DNA of 57,003 nucleotides from JAYVYM01 sp046593925 (GTDB taxonomy: Bacteria; Actinomycetota; Actinomycetes; Mycobacteriales; SCTD01), in contig JBKJQN010000022.1 in the NCBI GenBank assembly GCA_046593925.1, positions 1-57,003 on the forward strand, given 5' to 3'. The notes below the pieces were generated by a model that saw only the letters and a program-made list of their open reading frames with translations, had not been told where the DNA came from and ran no database searches. Position numbers and translations under genes: made by a program. Within the stretch, counting starts at the first letter, position 1. Each line of letters opens with the position of its first letter. This document shows, piece by piece, positions 8,291 through 16,595 of the stretch.

Positions 8291-9559
8291 TCAGGTCCGC
8301 TGGTAGGCCGCGATGTCGGTGCGGAACGCCGCGATGTCCTCGTCGTTCAGGGTCGGCCGGGTTTCCCGTACCGCCCGCAGATAGTCCTGGGTCCCGGCCC
8401 GTACCCGCACCCCGCCGGCAAGCGTCGCCTCGAAGGTCGCCAGAGCGACCTGCTGGCTGGCGTGGCCGATGTCGGCAGGGGTGAACCCGTCACTGGAGCG
8501 GACGAGCTCACCGAGGTCGATCTCGGTGCTGCCGGCCTCCTGGCAGGCCCGGCGCCACAGCGCCTCGCGCGCCAGCGGGTCCGGGGGCCCGATGGGCAGC
8601 ACGTAGTCGAAGCGACCGTGCCGCAGGAACGCGCCGTCCAGGCTGTCGATGCTGTTGGTGGCACACACCAGCAGACGGTGCGGGCGCTCGCGGAACGTGA
8701 CGATCGACTTCAGGAGCTCGTTGACGACGCCCACGTCGGCGCCGGGTGCGTCCCGGCGCGACGCGATCTCCTCGACCTCGTCGATGAAGACCAGGACGTG
8801 CTCCATCCGGGCGAGCGCCGCGAAGGCATCGGAGAGCCCGCCGGCGACGCCGCTGGACGCCGCGCCGAGCCTTGAGGGGAACAGCTCGACGAACGGCCAG
8901 CCGAGCCTGCTCGCCACCGCCCGGGCGAAGGTCGTCTTGCCGGTACCCGGCGGTCCGAACAGCATGACGGCGCGCGGTTCGCGTACGCCGTGCTCGTCGG
9001 CCACCGACGGCTGCGACAGCGGCAGGACGATGCGCCGCTCGATCAGCGCCTTTTCGGCCGTCATGCCCTGCACCTGCTGCCACAGGTTGGCCGGCGGCAC
9101 CGAGCCGCCGAGGGCAGCAGCGGCACCGACATCCTCGGGGCGGACGCTCTCCAGCTTGTCGAACCAGGCGATGTCGACGCGCTCGGTGAAGCCGGAGTTG
9201 AGCAGCGCCTGGGTGCCCGTCTCGCCCTGCGGCAACGCGCAGGTCAGTCGCCGCGCACCCGCCCTGACCAGCCGCTGCTCAAGCGCGGCGAGCAGGTCGC
9301 TGCCCAGTCCGCGCTCGCGCCAATCGGGGTGCAGGGTGATCCGCAGGACCCAGCCCCGGTCGTGGTCGACCCTGCCTACCGCAGTGCCTACAAGCCGGCC
9401 GCCCGCCTCGGCGGCCACCGCGGGCTGACCGGCGACCAGACTCGAGATGACCTCGGACAGTCCGAACAGGGCCCGCTGCCCCACGGTCGTGGAGATGCTG
9501 TCGAGAGCGACCGCCTCCTCGAGGTCACCGTCGGTGAGGTCACGCAGGTGCCACTCCAC
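8291..9559 (-). CDS. GNAT acetyltransferase fused to an AAA+ ATPase
   Basis: A 422-residue fusion. Residues ~1-150 are a GNAT-like acetyltransferase (LHPDWRERGLGSDLLAALEQR matches the acetyl-CoA loop; ALLNSGF resembles the conserved C-terminal part). Residues ~165-422 are an AAA+ module: Walker A GPPGTGKT, Walker B VLVFIDEVEE, sensor-1 CATNS and the arginine-finger region HGRFD, most like the FtsH/katanin-type classic clade. The start is GTG at 9559 because AGGAGG lies five bases before it; the longer frame has no such site. It stands alone, with unrelated neighbours. Substrate and partner are unknown. Confidence 0.8.
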   Translation of the reverse strand: MEWHLRDLTDGDLEEAVALDSISTTVGQRALFGLSEVISSLVAGQPAVAAEAGGRLVGTAVGRVDHDRGWVLRITLHPDWRERGLGSDLLAALEQRLVRAGARRLTCALPQGETGTQALLNSGFTERVDIAWFDKLESVRPEDVGAAAALGGSVPPANLWQQVQGMTAEKALIERRIVLPLSQPSVADEHGVREPRAVMLFGPPGTGKTTFARAVASRLGWPFVELFPSRLGAASSGVAGGLSDAFAALARMEHVLVFIDEVEEIASRRDAPGADVGVVNELLKSIVTFRERPHRLLVCATNSIDSLDGAFLRHGRFDYVLPIGPPDPLAREALWRRACQEAGSTEIDLGELVRSSDGFTPADIGHASQQVALATFEATLAGGVRVRAGTQDYLRAVRETRPTLNDEDIAAFRTDIAAYQRT

Positions 9560-9772
9560 AGCAACCTCCTGGTCCGCGGCTCCGCAGCGTCGCACCCGCG
9601 GCGCCCGCTGTCGCCGTGGGAGTGCCGGCGGGCGCGGTCGCCGTCACCCTGGCGGCCCTGCGCGCCACCGTGCATGGCGGCCGACACAGCACGTACGGAC
9701 CCGCGCTGTCACTGCGCACCGCGACACCGCCGGTCCCACGGCACCGCGCGCCCAACCCATGGAGCACCTGTG

Positions 9773-11872
9773 ATGACCTTGCCCCGACGCCGCATCGTGG
9801 TGACGGCCATGCTGACCGTTCTGGCGCTGGCCGTCGGCACGCTCAGCGGCCTGACAGTCCGCCCTGTCCTGGCTGCCGGCTCGACCGGCTGCGCACCGGA
9901 CCCGGTGCGTTGCCCGACCCGGCTGTACGTCGGCGTCAGCACCCCGGGTCTGCCGGGTGACACGTCGACACTGCAGGTCTGGGCCGGCGCGGTCGCGCAC
10001 TCCCCGAGCGTCGCGATGTCCTTCCACGGGCTCGGCGTGCCCCTGGACGTCACCGGGCTCACCGCGCTGGCCCGGTCGGGGCGCCTGCCGATGGTCACGC
10101 TCGAGCCGTACGACGAGAAGTTGCCCGGCACCAACCCCTACCCGCTGGCCGACATCGCCGCCGGCCGTTTCGACGACCTGCTGCGCCGGCATGCCGCAGA
10201 CCTGCGGGCCGTCGGGGCGCCCGTGGCGCTCCGGTTCGCCCACGAGATGAACGGGTCGTGGTACCCCTGGGGACAAGGCGTCGGCGGCAACACCCCCGCG
10301 ACATTCATCGCCGCGTGGCGGCACGTGCACGACGTCATGGTGGCAGCCGGTGCGACCCAGGTCCTGTGGACCTGGGCGCCCAACGTCACCGACTTCGCCC
10401 CGGCCCAGGACCTGGGCGTGCTGTACCCGGGCGACACGTACGTGGACTGGGTGGGGCTGTCCGGCTACTTCGACCAGACCACCGACACCTGGGCGAAGCT
10501 GTACGGCCCGACGCTCGCGCAGCTGGACCGGATCGCGCCGGACAAGCCGATCTACGTCGCCGAGACCGCCGTCCTGCCAGGGGCCACTCGGCCATCGATG
10601 ATCCATGACTTGGTTGCCGGCCTGCTCGGGACCCGCCGCCTGGTCGGCTTCACCTGGTTCGACCGCGTCACGCGGCTGGACTGGCGCCTTGAGGTCGACC
10701 CGGCGGCCTCCGCCGCGCTCGCCACTGACCTGGCCGACGGCTGGTTCACCTCCGGTGGGACCCCGGACCCGCCCGTCCCCGTTGCGCCGTTCCCGCAGGA
10801 CCTCCCGACACCAGCCGGCACGCCGCAGGTCGGTGCGACGCTGACCGCGACCTACGGCACCTGGCGCACACCGGATGGCAGCAGCGCCATCAGCTACGCC
10901 GGGCGCTGGTACCGGTGCCCGGACGCGGCCGGCACGGTCTCATGCACGGCCCTGACCGGCACCGGCACGTCCTTCGCGCCGAGCCAGCAGGACCTGTTCG
11001 GCTACCTGCGCTTCCAGGTCACGGCGACGAACACCGCGGGGTCGGCGGTCGGCTGGTCGGCGCCTACGCACGCCGTGTTGATGCGTCCGGACCAGCCAGC
11101 GGCGCCGCAGGTCGAGAGCCGCACCGGGGCCCTGCGGGTGGTGTTTCCGCCGGTCGCGCCACTGGGGACCACGCACTGGCGGGTCACGGTCGGCGGCGCA
11201 GCGCAGCCACTGGTCGCGGTCGGCAGCCGGCCGGACACCTTCGTGACGGGGCTGACGAACGGCACCGCCTACCCGCTGGCCCTGTACGCCGTCAGCGCCT
11301 CGGCGACCGAGGAGCTGCCGTCATCGCCGAGTGCAGGGACGGCGGTGCCGATGACCACGCCCAACGACCCGTACCTGCGCATCGACTCCTCCGCCGGCAC
11401 GCTCCGGCTGCCGCCGGTACCCGTCGGGGCCACCGGTTGGCTGCTGACCGTCGACGGCCTGACCAGCACGACGGGAGTGGCCACCACGTCACTGCCGCTC
11501 GCCGGCCTGTCCCTGGGGAAGACCCACGGCTGGTCACTCAGGGCGACCGCCGGCTCGTGGCAGGACGCCAGCTACGGCTCGGGCACGATCGCGGCGCAGG
11601 GCGCGTTCGCCGGACTTGCCGCCCCGGCTGCCCCCACCGTCACGACCGGCGCCGGCTCCGTCACGTTTGCCTTGCCGCCGCTCCCGGCCGGCGCGACGAG
11701 CTGGCGACTCACCGTCGGCCCCACCTCGATCACCGTCGCCGGCTCGTCAGCCACGACCACCGTGACCGGGCTGACACCCGGCCGGTCCACGGGCTGGACG
11801 CTGAAGGCGGCCCAGACCACCACCAGCTCGCTGTCGACGTCGGCCCCGGTGCTCGGGACGGTCACCCCGTGA
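9773..11872 (+). CDS. Secreted GH26-like endo-beta-mannanase with C-terminal beta-sandwich repeats
   Basis: A 699-residue exported enzyme. A signal peptide spans about residues 1-35. The catalytic domain (~45-330) has RFAHEMNGSWYPWG with the proposed acid/base Glu158 and YVAETAV with nucleophile Glu264, the GH26 arrangement. A linker and an Ig-like domain (~345-445) follow. Then come three diverged fibronectin-III-like repeats, each with a W-(R/L)-L/V-T-V core (WRVTVGG, WLLTVDG, WRLTVGP), likely for cell-wall or polysaccharide attachment. GGAG precedes the start; GTG at 9770 is an equally placed alternative. Substrate preference (mannan or another beta-glycan) is not certain. Confidence 0.82.
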   Translation: MTLPRRRIVVTAMLTVLALAVGTLSGLTVRPVLAAGSTGCAPDPVRCPTRLYVGVSTPGLPGDTSTLQVWAGAVAHSPSVAMSFHGLGVPLDVTGLTALARSGRLPMVTLEPYDEKLPGTNPYPLADIAAGRFDDLLRRHAADLRAVGAPVALRFAHEMNGSWYPWGQGVGGNTPATFIAAWRHVHDVMVAAGATQVLWTWAPNVTDFAPAQDLGVLYPGDTYVDWVGLSGYFDQTTDTWAKLYGPTLAQLDRIAPDKPIYVAETAVLPGATRPSMIHDLVAGLLGTRRLVGFTWFDRVTRLDWRLEVDPAASAALATDLADGWFTSGGTPDPPVPVAPFPQDLPTPAGTPQVGATLTATYGTWRTPDGSSAISYAGRWYRCPDAAGTVSCTALTGTGTSFAPSQQDLFGYLRFQVTATNTAGSAVGWSAPTHAVLMRPDQPAAPQVESRTGALRVVFPPVAPLGTTHWRVTVGGAAQPLVAVGSRPDTFVTGLTNGTAYPLALYAVSASATEELPSSPSAGTAVPMTTPNDPYLRIDSSAGTLRLPPVPVGATGWLLTVDGLTSTTGVATTSLPLAGLSLGKTHGWSLRATAGSWQDASYGSGTIAAQGAFAGLAAPAAPTVTTGAGSVTFALPPLPAGATSWRLTVGPTSITVAGSSATTTVTGLTPGRSTGWTLKAAQTTTSSLSTSAPVLGTVTP

Positions 11873-11878
11873 TGCCGG

Positions 11879-12703
11879 TCAGGTCACGACGTCAGGGACC
11901 AGCCGCTGGTGCTGCCACGGCGTCCGGACGTAGTCGTCCGTCACGGGGGGACGGGGGGGCAGCTCGGGAACCTCGGGGGTGAGGTCGTCGTACGGGATCT
12001 GGGCCAGCAGGTGCGTCATCACGTTGAGGCGGGCGCGCTTCTTCACCTCGGCCTCCACGACCCACCAGGGCGCCTCCGCAATGTCGGTGGCGAGGAACAT
12101 CGCGTCCTTGGCCCGCGAGAAGTCGACCCACCGGTTGCGTGCGGCCAGGTCCATCGGGCTGAGCTTCCAGCGCTTCGCCGGGTCCTGCAGGCGGGCCTGG
12201 AACCGCCGTTCCTGCTCGGCATCGCTGACGGAGAACCAGTATTTGATGACCGTGATGCCGGACCGTACGAGCATCCGCTCGAACTCCGGGCACGAGCGCA
12301 GGAACTCGTCGTACTCGGCCTGGCTGGCAAAACCCATGACGTGCTCGACACCGGCGCGGTTGTACCAGGAGCGGTCGAACAGCACCATCTCGCCCGCGGC
12401 CGGCAGGTGCGCCACGTATCGCTGGAAGTACCACTGCGACCGCTCCCGCTCGGTCGGCGCGGCCAGCGCGACGACCCGCGCGGAGCGGGGGTTCAGGCTT
12501 TGCGTGATGCGCTGGATCGCGCCCCCCTTGCCGGCGGCGTCGCGGCCTTCGAAGAGCACCACGACCCGCAGGCCCCGCGCCCGGATGTACGCCTGCTGCT
12601 TGACCAGCTCGATCTGCAGCCGTGCCAGCTCCTGTTCGTAGTACTTCTTGCCGACCTCGACGGTCGCCTGCGGGGTCGGCTCGGCGGCGGGGCGCGCGGT
12701 CAC
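11879..12703 (-). CDS. ppk2: Polyphosphate kinase 2 (PPK2)
   Basis: A 274-residue cytoplasmic enzyme moving phosphate between polyphosphate and nucleotides. Diagnostic segments are FEGRDAAGKGGAI (P-loop), APTERERSQWYFQRY, FDRSWYNRAGVEHVMGF and the lid region DPAKRWKLSPMDLAARNRW. The size fits single-domain class I PPK2, which mainly uses polyP to phosphorylate nucleoside diphosphates. The real start is GTG 12703; the much longer open frame upstream is antisense of other sequence. It overlaps the stop of the DUF1918 gene by four bases (GTGA), so the two are co-translated. Confidence 0.92.
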   Translation of the reverse strand: MTARPAAEPTPQATVEVGKKYYEQELARLQIELVKQQAYIRARGLRVVVLFEGRDAAGKGGAIQRITQSLNPRSARVVALAAPTERERSQWYFQRYVAHLPAAGEMVLFDRSWYNRAGVEHVMGFASQAEYDEFLRSCPEFERMLVRSGITVIKYWFSVSDAEQERRFQARLQDPAKRWKLSPMDLAARNRWVDFSRAKDAMFLATDIAEAPWWVVEAEVKKRARLNVMTHLLAQIPYDDLTPEVPELPPRPPVTDDYVRTPWQHQRLVPDVVT

Positions 12704-12888
12704 GGCACGATGTGCCGGACCTTCGTCTCGGGGCCGGGACTGCACACGCCCTGGTGGCCGTCGGCCCAGCGGACGGCGTACAGCAGGGTCGGGCCGTCCC
12801 CGCGTACCTCCGTCACCTCGCCCTCGCGGCTGGCGTCCCCGACGTGCCGTCCAGGGATGGAGATGTGGTCGCCGACAGTGGCTCTCAT
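12700..12888 (-). CDS. DUF1918 small protein
   Basis: A 62-residue protein starting MRATVGDHISIPGRHVG with the conserved GEVTEVRGDG and YAVRWADGHQGVCSPG segments of the actinobacterial DUF1918 family, a small SH3-like beta-barrel of unknown role. GGGAGG lies five bases before the ATG. Its stop overlaps the ppk2 start, which suggests a joint stress or energy role, but that is inference. Confidence 0.85.
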   Translation of the reverse strand: MRATVGDHISIPGRHVGDASREGEVTEVRGDGPTLLYAVRWADGHQGVCSPGPETKVRHIVP

Positions 12889-13035
12889 GGTGGCCTCCCG
12901 GTCCGTGTGTCGCTGACAGCGTCCTGCGCAGACCCGGGAAGGGCAATGCCCGCAGCCCCCGGGATCCGTCGTCCCGCAGGGACGAAACCTCGCATCCGGA
13001 CACGTTGTGCGCCGAAACCCAGGCCATGTCCAGCA

Positions 13036-13899
13036 ATGTGTCCCGGCCTGCCGGCGATCGTGGCAGCCTGCCGCGTGCCCTCCTTACCGACGCTCTGCGA
13101 GCCCGCCCCGGACGTGCGCGGATACCCGGGTGACAGTCGCAGCGCGGCGACGTGGGCGGTGCTGCTCGCCGCCATGGGGTCACTCGTGGTGATCGCGGTG
13201 GACGCCCACCAGGTGCTGACCGACCACGGCTTCTTCCGGTTCCAGCCGGGCGCCCAGCAGGCCGTCCCGATGTACCTGCGCGTCGACGCCCTGGTGCAGG
13301 TCGTCGCACCCCAGCGGCTGCTCGAGCTGGTGCTGGTCTGCCTGGCGGCGGCGACCTGGCTGACCGGTGGGTTCGTCACCCGACCCGGCGCCGGCAAGGC
13401 ACGGCGCGCCACGGTCGGGCTGACCGGCGTGTTCGTCACGCAGTCGCTCGGCCTCGCCGCCCTGCTGGCCTACCTCGCGCTGCGGCCCCCGCCCGGCGCC
13501 GACCTGGTCGCGGTCCTCGGCCCGGAACCATTTGCACAGCGCAGCGGCGCCCTGGCCGCCGCCGCCGTGCTGACCGTGCTGGCCGGCCTGCTCGGCCGAA
13601 TCCTGCTGCGCGGCGGGCTGGAGCCCGAGCCGGCGGACACCTCGTCGGACCCCGCTGCACCGGAGCCCGCCGCTGCGCACCGCGCTGCAGATGCCCATCA
13701 CGTGCCCGGCCCGCCCCTGCCGCGGGCGGCTATGGACGACGACCCGCACGCCTCGTACCGCCGCCGCCCTGCACGTGATCCAGGTCCGTCAGGCATCGTC
13801 CTGGCGACCTCCGACGGACCTGGAGCACGGGGGGACGGGACCCCCCTGGCTGGCGAGCACGATCTTGGGCCGACACGTCAACCGCGCCTCCCCACCTGA
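13036..13899 (+). CDS. Hypothetical membrane protein
   Basis: A ~287-residue protein that I do not recognise. It shows four likely membrane segments (TWAVLLAAMGSLVVIAV, LLELVLVCLAAATWLTG, VFVTQSLGLAALLAYLAL, LAAAAVLTVLAGLLGRIL). A disordered Pro/Ala/Asp-rich C-terminal tail of ~90 residues follows. The start is uncertain: ATG 13036 or GTG 13075. It ends 10 bp from the convergent zapE-like gene. Coding character weakens in the tail, so the true stop context should be treated with caution. Confidence 0.55.
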   Translation: MCPGLPAIVAACRVPSLPTLCEPAPDVRGYPGDSRSAATWAVLLAAMGSLVVIAVDAHQVLTDHGFFRFQPGAQQAVPMYLRVDALVQVVAPQRLLELVLVCLAAATWLTGGFVTRPGAGKARRATVGLTGVFVTQSLGLAALLAYLALRPPPGADLVAVLGPEPFAQRSGALAAAAVLTVLAGLLGRILLRGGLEPEPADTSSDPAAPEPAAAHRAADAHHVPGPPLPRAAMDDDPHASYRRRPARDPGPSGIVLATSDGPGARGDGTPLAGEHDLGPTRQPRLPT

Positions 13900-13909
13900 A
13901 CCCGGCGGC

Positions 13910-14902
13910 TCAACGTGAGCCCTGCCTCGCCAGGGCGGTCAGCCGGCTGATCGCCCGCAGATACTTCTTGCGGTAGCCACCTCCCAGCAGCTCGGCGGGA
14001 AAGAGCGCGTCCAGGGGCGTGCCGCTCGTCGCGAGAGGCACGTTGCGGTCGTACAGCCGGTCGGCGAACACCACCAGCCGCAGGGCGGCGCTCTGGTCGG
14101 CAACCGGGCGCACGCCGGCCAGGCACACCAGTGCGACCCCGTCGACGAGAGCGCCGTACCGGCTCGGGTGCAGATCGGCCAGGTGCCCCAGCAGGGAATC
14201 GAAGTCGTCGTACGTCGCCCCAGCGGTGCCGGCAAGCCGGGCGAGCTCGTCGTCCGTGACGGGCGGTGGCGCTGCAGGCAGGCCGCGGTGGCGATAGTCC
14301 ACCCCGTCGATCCGCAGCGGTGTGAAGCGGGCAGCGAGTCCCTGGATCTCGCGCAGGAAGTCCTGGGCGGCGAACCGACCCTCACCCAGCGAGCCCGGAA
14401 GCGTGTTGGAGGTGGCGGCGACCCGTACCCCTGCGTCGACGAGCCGCCCGAGCAGCGTCGAGACCAGGACGGTGTCACCGGGGTCGTCGAGCTCGAACTC
14501 GTCGATCGCGAGCAGCCGATGGCCCGACAGCGCCTCGACGGTCGCGGCAAACCCGAGCGCCCCTACCAGGTGCGTGAGCTCGACGAACGTCGCGTACGCC
14601 TTCGGCGCGGGGACGGCGTGCCAGAGCGCGGCGAGCAGGTGCGTCTTGCCGACGCCGTAGCCGCCGTCGAGATAGACCCCGGGTGGCCTGCTCGGGCGGG
14701 TACGGGCGAACAGCCGGCGCGGCGTCGGCGCGACGGTGCCGACAAAGCCCCGAAGTGCTTGCACCGCAGCCGCCTGGCTCGGCTGCGCGGCATCCGGGAC
14801 GTAGGTCTCGAAGCGGGCCCCCTCGAACTGGGGCGGGGGGACCAGCCCGACCACCAGGGACTCGGTGGGGACCTCGGGGAAGCGGTCGCTGAGCGCGGGC
14901 AC
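13910..14902 (-). CDS. zapE: ZapE/AFG1-like ATPase
   Basis: A 330-residue AFG1-family P-loop ATPase. Walker A is GGYGVGKTHLLAAL (near 78), Walker B is LLAIDEFELDDPGD, followed by the sensor segment VAATSNTLP. The family-specific C-terminal FADRLYDRNVPLATSG is intact. In other bacteria ZapE acts at the divisome and mitochondrial AFG1 assists protein quality control; the role in Actinobacteria is not settled. The GTG start is used because the frame just upstream is closed by a stop. Confidence 0.9.
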   Translation of the reverse strand: MPALSDRFPEVPTESLVVGLVPPPQFEGARFETYVPDAAQPSQAAAVQALRGFVGTVAPTPRRLFARTRPSRPPGVYLDGGYGVGKTHLLAALWHAVPAPKAYATFVELTHLVGALGFAATVEALSGHRLLAIDEFELDDPGDTVLVSTLLGRLVDAGVRVAATSNTLPGSLGEGRFAAQDFLREIQGLAARFTPLRIDGVDYRHRGLPAAPPPVTDDELARLAGTAGATYDDFDSLLGHLADLHPSRYGALVDGVALVCLAGVRPVADQSAALRLVVFADRLYDRNVPLATSGTPLDALFPAELLGGGYRKKYLRAISRLTALARQGSR

Positions 14903-14980
14903 CGGGCTGCCGTCAGGCCGGGTCGGGCAGCTGCTCGCTCATGGCCCGCCCCTACCCCTCGCGGCCGGTCCACACCGGCC

Positions 14981-14986
14981 TAGGGT
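14981..14986 (+). promoter_or_regulatory. Leaderless -10 box (TAGGGT)
   Basis: TAGGGT ends seven bases before the ATG at 14994, with no ribosome-binding site between. Confidence 0.55.
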
Positions 14987-14993
14987 CTGGCCC

Positions 14994-16046
14994 ATGACGA
15001 CGACGGTGGCCGGCGCCGACCCCCGGGTCGTGGGGCCCTACCTCGCGACGGTCCTGGGCGACCCGGGCTGGGCGACGTCGACGGTGACCCTCGTCGACGG
15101 TGGCAAGAGCAACCTCACGTACTTCGTGGACTCCCCGGTGGGCTCGGTCGTGCTGCGCCGGCCGCCGCTGGGCAGCGTGCTGCCGACGGCGCACGACATG
15201 GGCCGGGAGTTCCGGGTGATGGCGGGGCTCGCGGGGACGTCCGTGCCGGTCCCTCGGATGCTGCACCAGTGCACCGACCCCGCAGTGTTGGGGCAGCCGT
15301 TCTACGTGATGGAGCGGGTCCAGGGCCACGTCTGCCGCAACACGCTGCCACCGGGCTACGCCGACCTGCCTGAGCAGCGTCGGGCCATCGGTGAGGCGCT
15401 GGTGTCGGTGCTGGCCGACCTGCACGCCGTCGACCCTGCCGCGGTGGGACTGGGCGAGTTCGGCCGCCCCGACGGTTACCTCGTGCGGCAGGTCGCCCGC
15501 TGGGGCAAGCAGTGGAACGCCACCCGGGTCGAGGGGCACGACGCGCTGGACACCCTCGCGCAGGAGCTCGCGGCGAGTGTGCCGGCATCGATGCGCACCG
15601 GCATCGTGCACGGCGACTACCGGCTGGACAACACGATGCTCGACCCGACGCGGCCGGGCCGGATCGCCGCCGTCCTGGACTGGGAGATGTCGACCCTGGG
15701 CGACCCGATCGCCGACCTCGGGATTCTGCTCGTCTACTGGTCGCAGGCCGACGACGGCGGTGACCGCGACAACAGCTCCGTCATCCCCGCAGCGACCGTG
15801 CTGCCGGGATTCCCGACGAGGGCGCAGGTCGCGGAGCTGTACGCCGACCGCACCGGCGCCGACCTGTCCTCGTTGCCGTGGTGCGAGGCGTTCGGGTTCT
15901 TCAAGCTGGCGGTCGTCTGCGCCGGCATCGTCGCGCGGGTGCGGGCCGGGGCGATGGTCGGCGAGGGCTTCGGCGGCATCGAGGAGCGGATCGGCCCGCT
16001 CGTCGAGCTCGGCCGCGCGACGCTCGCGGACGGCACCCTGCGCTAG
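14994..16046 (+). CDS. APH-family phosphotransferase (ACAD10/11-like)
   Basis: A 350-residue aminoglycoside-phosphotransferase-fold kinase. The Brenner-type catalytic motif is HGDYRLDNTML and the metal-binding Asp is in VLDWEMSTLGDP. The N-terminal part (GGKSNLTYFV, VLRRPP) and GFGGIEER C-terminal segment resemble the kinase domain fused to ACAD10/11 in eukaryotes and stand-alone actinobacterial homologues near acyl-CoA metabolism genes. Two acyl-CoA-type genes (TesB, MaoC) lie ~3-5 kb downstream. An antibiotic-resistance role is unlikely. Its stop overlaps the convergent DoxX stop by four bases. Confidence 0.85.
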   Translation: MTTTVAGADPRVVGPYLATVLGDPGWATSTVTLVDGGKSNLTYFVDSPVGSVVLRRPPLGSVLPTAHDMGREFRVMAGLAGTSVPVPRMLHQCTDPAVLGQPFYVMERVQGHVCRNTLPPGYADLPEQRRAIGEALVSVLADLHAVDPAAVGLGEFGRPDGYLVRQVARWGKQWNATRVEGHDALDTLAQELAASVPASMRTGIVHGDYRLDNTMLDPTRPGRIAAVLDWEMSTLGDPIADLGILLVYWSQADDGGDRDNSSVIPAATVLPGFPTRAQVAELYADRTGADLSSLPWCEAFGFFKLAVVCAGIVARVRAGAMVGEGFGGIEERIGPLVELGRATLADGTLR

Positions 16047-16534
16047 GGCCCCTCGCCGCCCCGGTGCCGTCCCCCGCCGCCGCCCCCCTGCCTCCCCTTC
16101 GACAGAGCGATCCAGGGGCCCCTGGGAGTAACCTCCCGCAGGGGACGTGACCTCTCGAAGGGGAGGGTCGGGGCGGCTCGGCGTACCCACCAGGCCCAGT
16201 AGACCAGCGGCAGCTGAAGGGGCAGCCGGGCGAGCCCGAGGTAGAAGGCGGCGCCCGTGTGACGCATGTTGACCGACATCTGCACATTTGCCGGCAGCAC
16301 CGCCAGGAACAGGACTCCCGCCGCCGCTGCCGCGTTCCGCCGGTAGCGGGGGGTCAGGATCCCCAGCCCGCAGATCACCTCGGCCACACCGCTCGCGTAC
16401 GTCCACACCCGCGGAGCCGGCAGAAAGGGCGGGATGATGCCGTCGTACGGGCGCGGGAACAGGAAGTGCAGGGACCCGGCGACGCACAGCAGCCCCCCGA
16501 GCAGGTACGGCGAGGCCGTGCGCAGCCGGGTCAC
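16043..16534 (-). CDS. DoxX-family membrane protein with repeat-derived C-terminus
   Basis: A 163-residue protein with four predicted membrane helices (SPYLLGGLLCVAGSLHFLF, VAEVICGLGIL, AAAAGVLFLAVLPANVQM, LPLQLPLVYWAWW), as in DoxX/DUF-type quinone-linked small membrane proteins. The last ~40 residues are Arg/Gly/Pro-rich. They are encoded by the palindromic repeat element at 16092-16165 and the GC-rich tail after it. An ancestral stop was probably near VYWAWWVRRA. The start GTG (16534) lies in an inverted repeat mirrored at the LigC start. Confidence 0.78.
   Translation of the reverse strand: MTRLRTASPYLLGGLLCVAGSLHFLFPRPYDGIIPPFLPAPRVWTYASGVAEVICGLGILTPRYRRNAAAAAGVLFLAVLPANVQMSVNMRHTGAAFYLGLARLPLQLPLVYWAWWVRRAAPTLPFERSRPLREVTPRGPWIALSKGRQGGGGGGRHRGGEGP
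16092..16165. repeat. Palindromic CGAAGGGG-unit element, copy A
   Basis: The element runs from CTCCCCTTCGA (16092-16102) to TCGAAGGGGAG (16155-16165). On the right there are two successive ~19-bp units ending CGCAGGGG and CGAAGGGG, on the left one inverted unit, and at the centre AGGGGCCCCT. It shares layout and unit sequence with copies at 36618-36711 and 43299-43372. It lies in the 3' part of the DoxX frame, between convergent genes. Confidence 0.8.
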
Positions 16535-16595
16535 CGGCGCAGTCTGCCCGCTCGACCGGTGCGGCCCACCACCGCCGGCAGGGGACACTGCGCCG

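Noticed and set aside
14994..16046. Aminoglycoside-resistance phosphotransferase
   Set aside because: The kinase motifs are of the ACAD10/11-like branch and the local context is acyl-CoA metabolism, not resistance.
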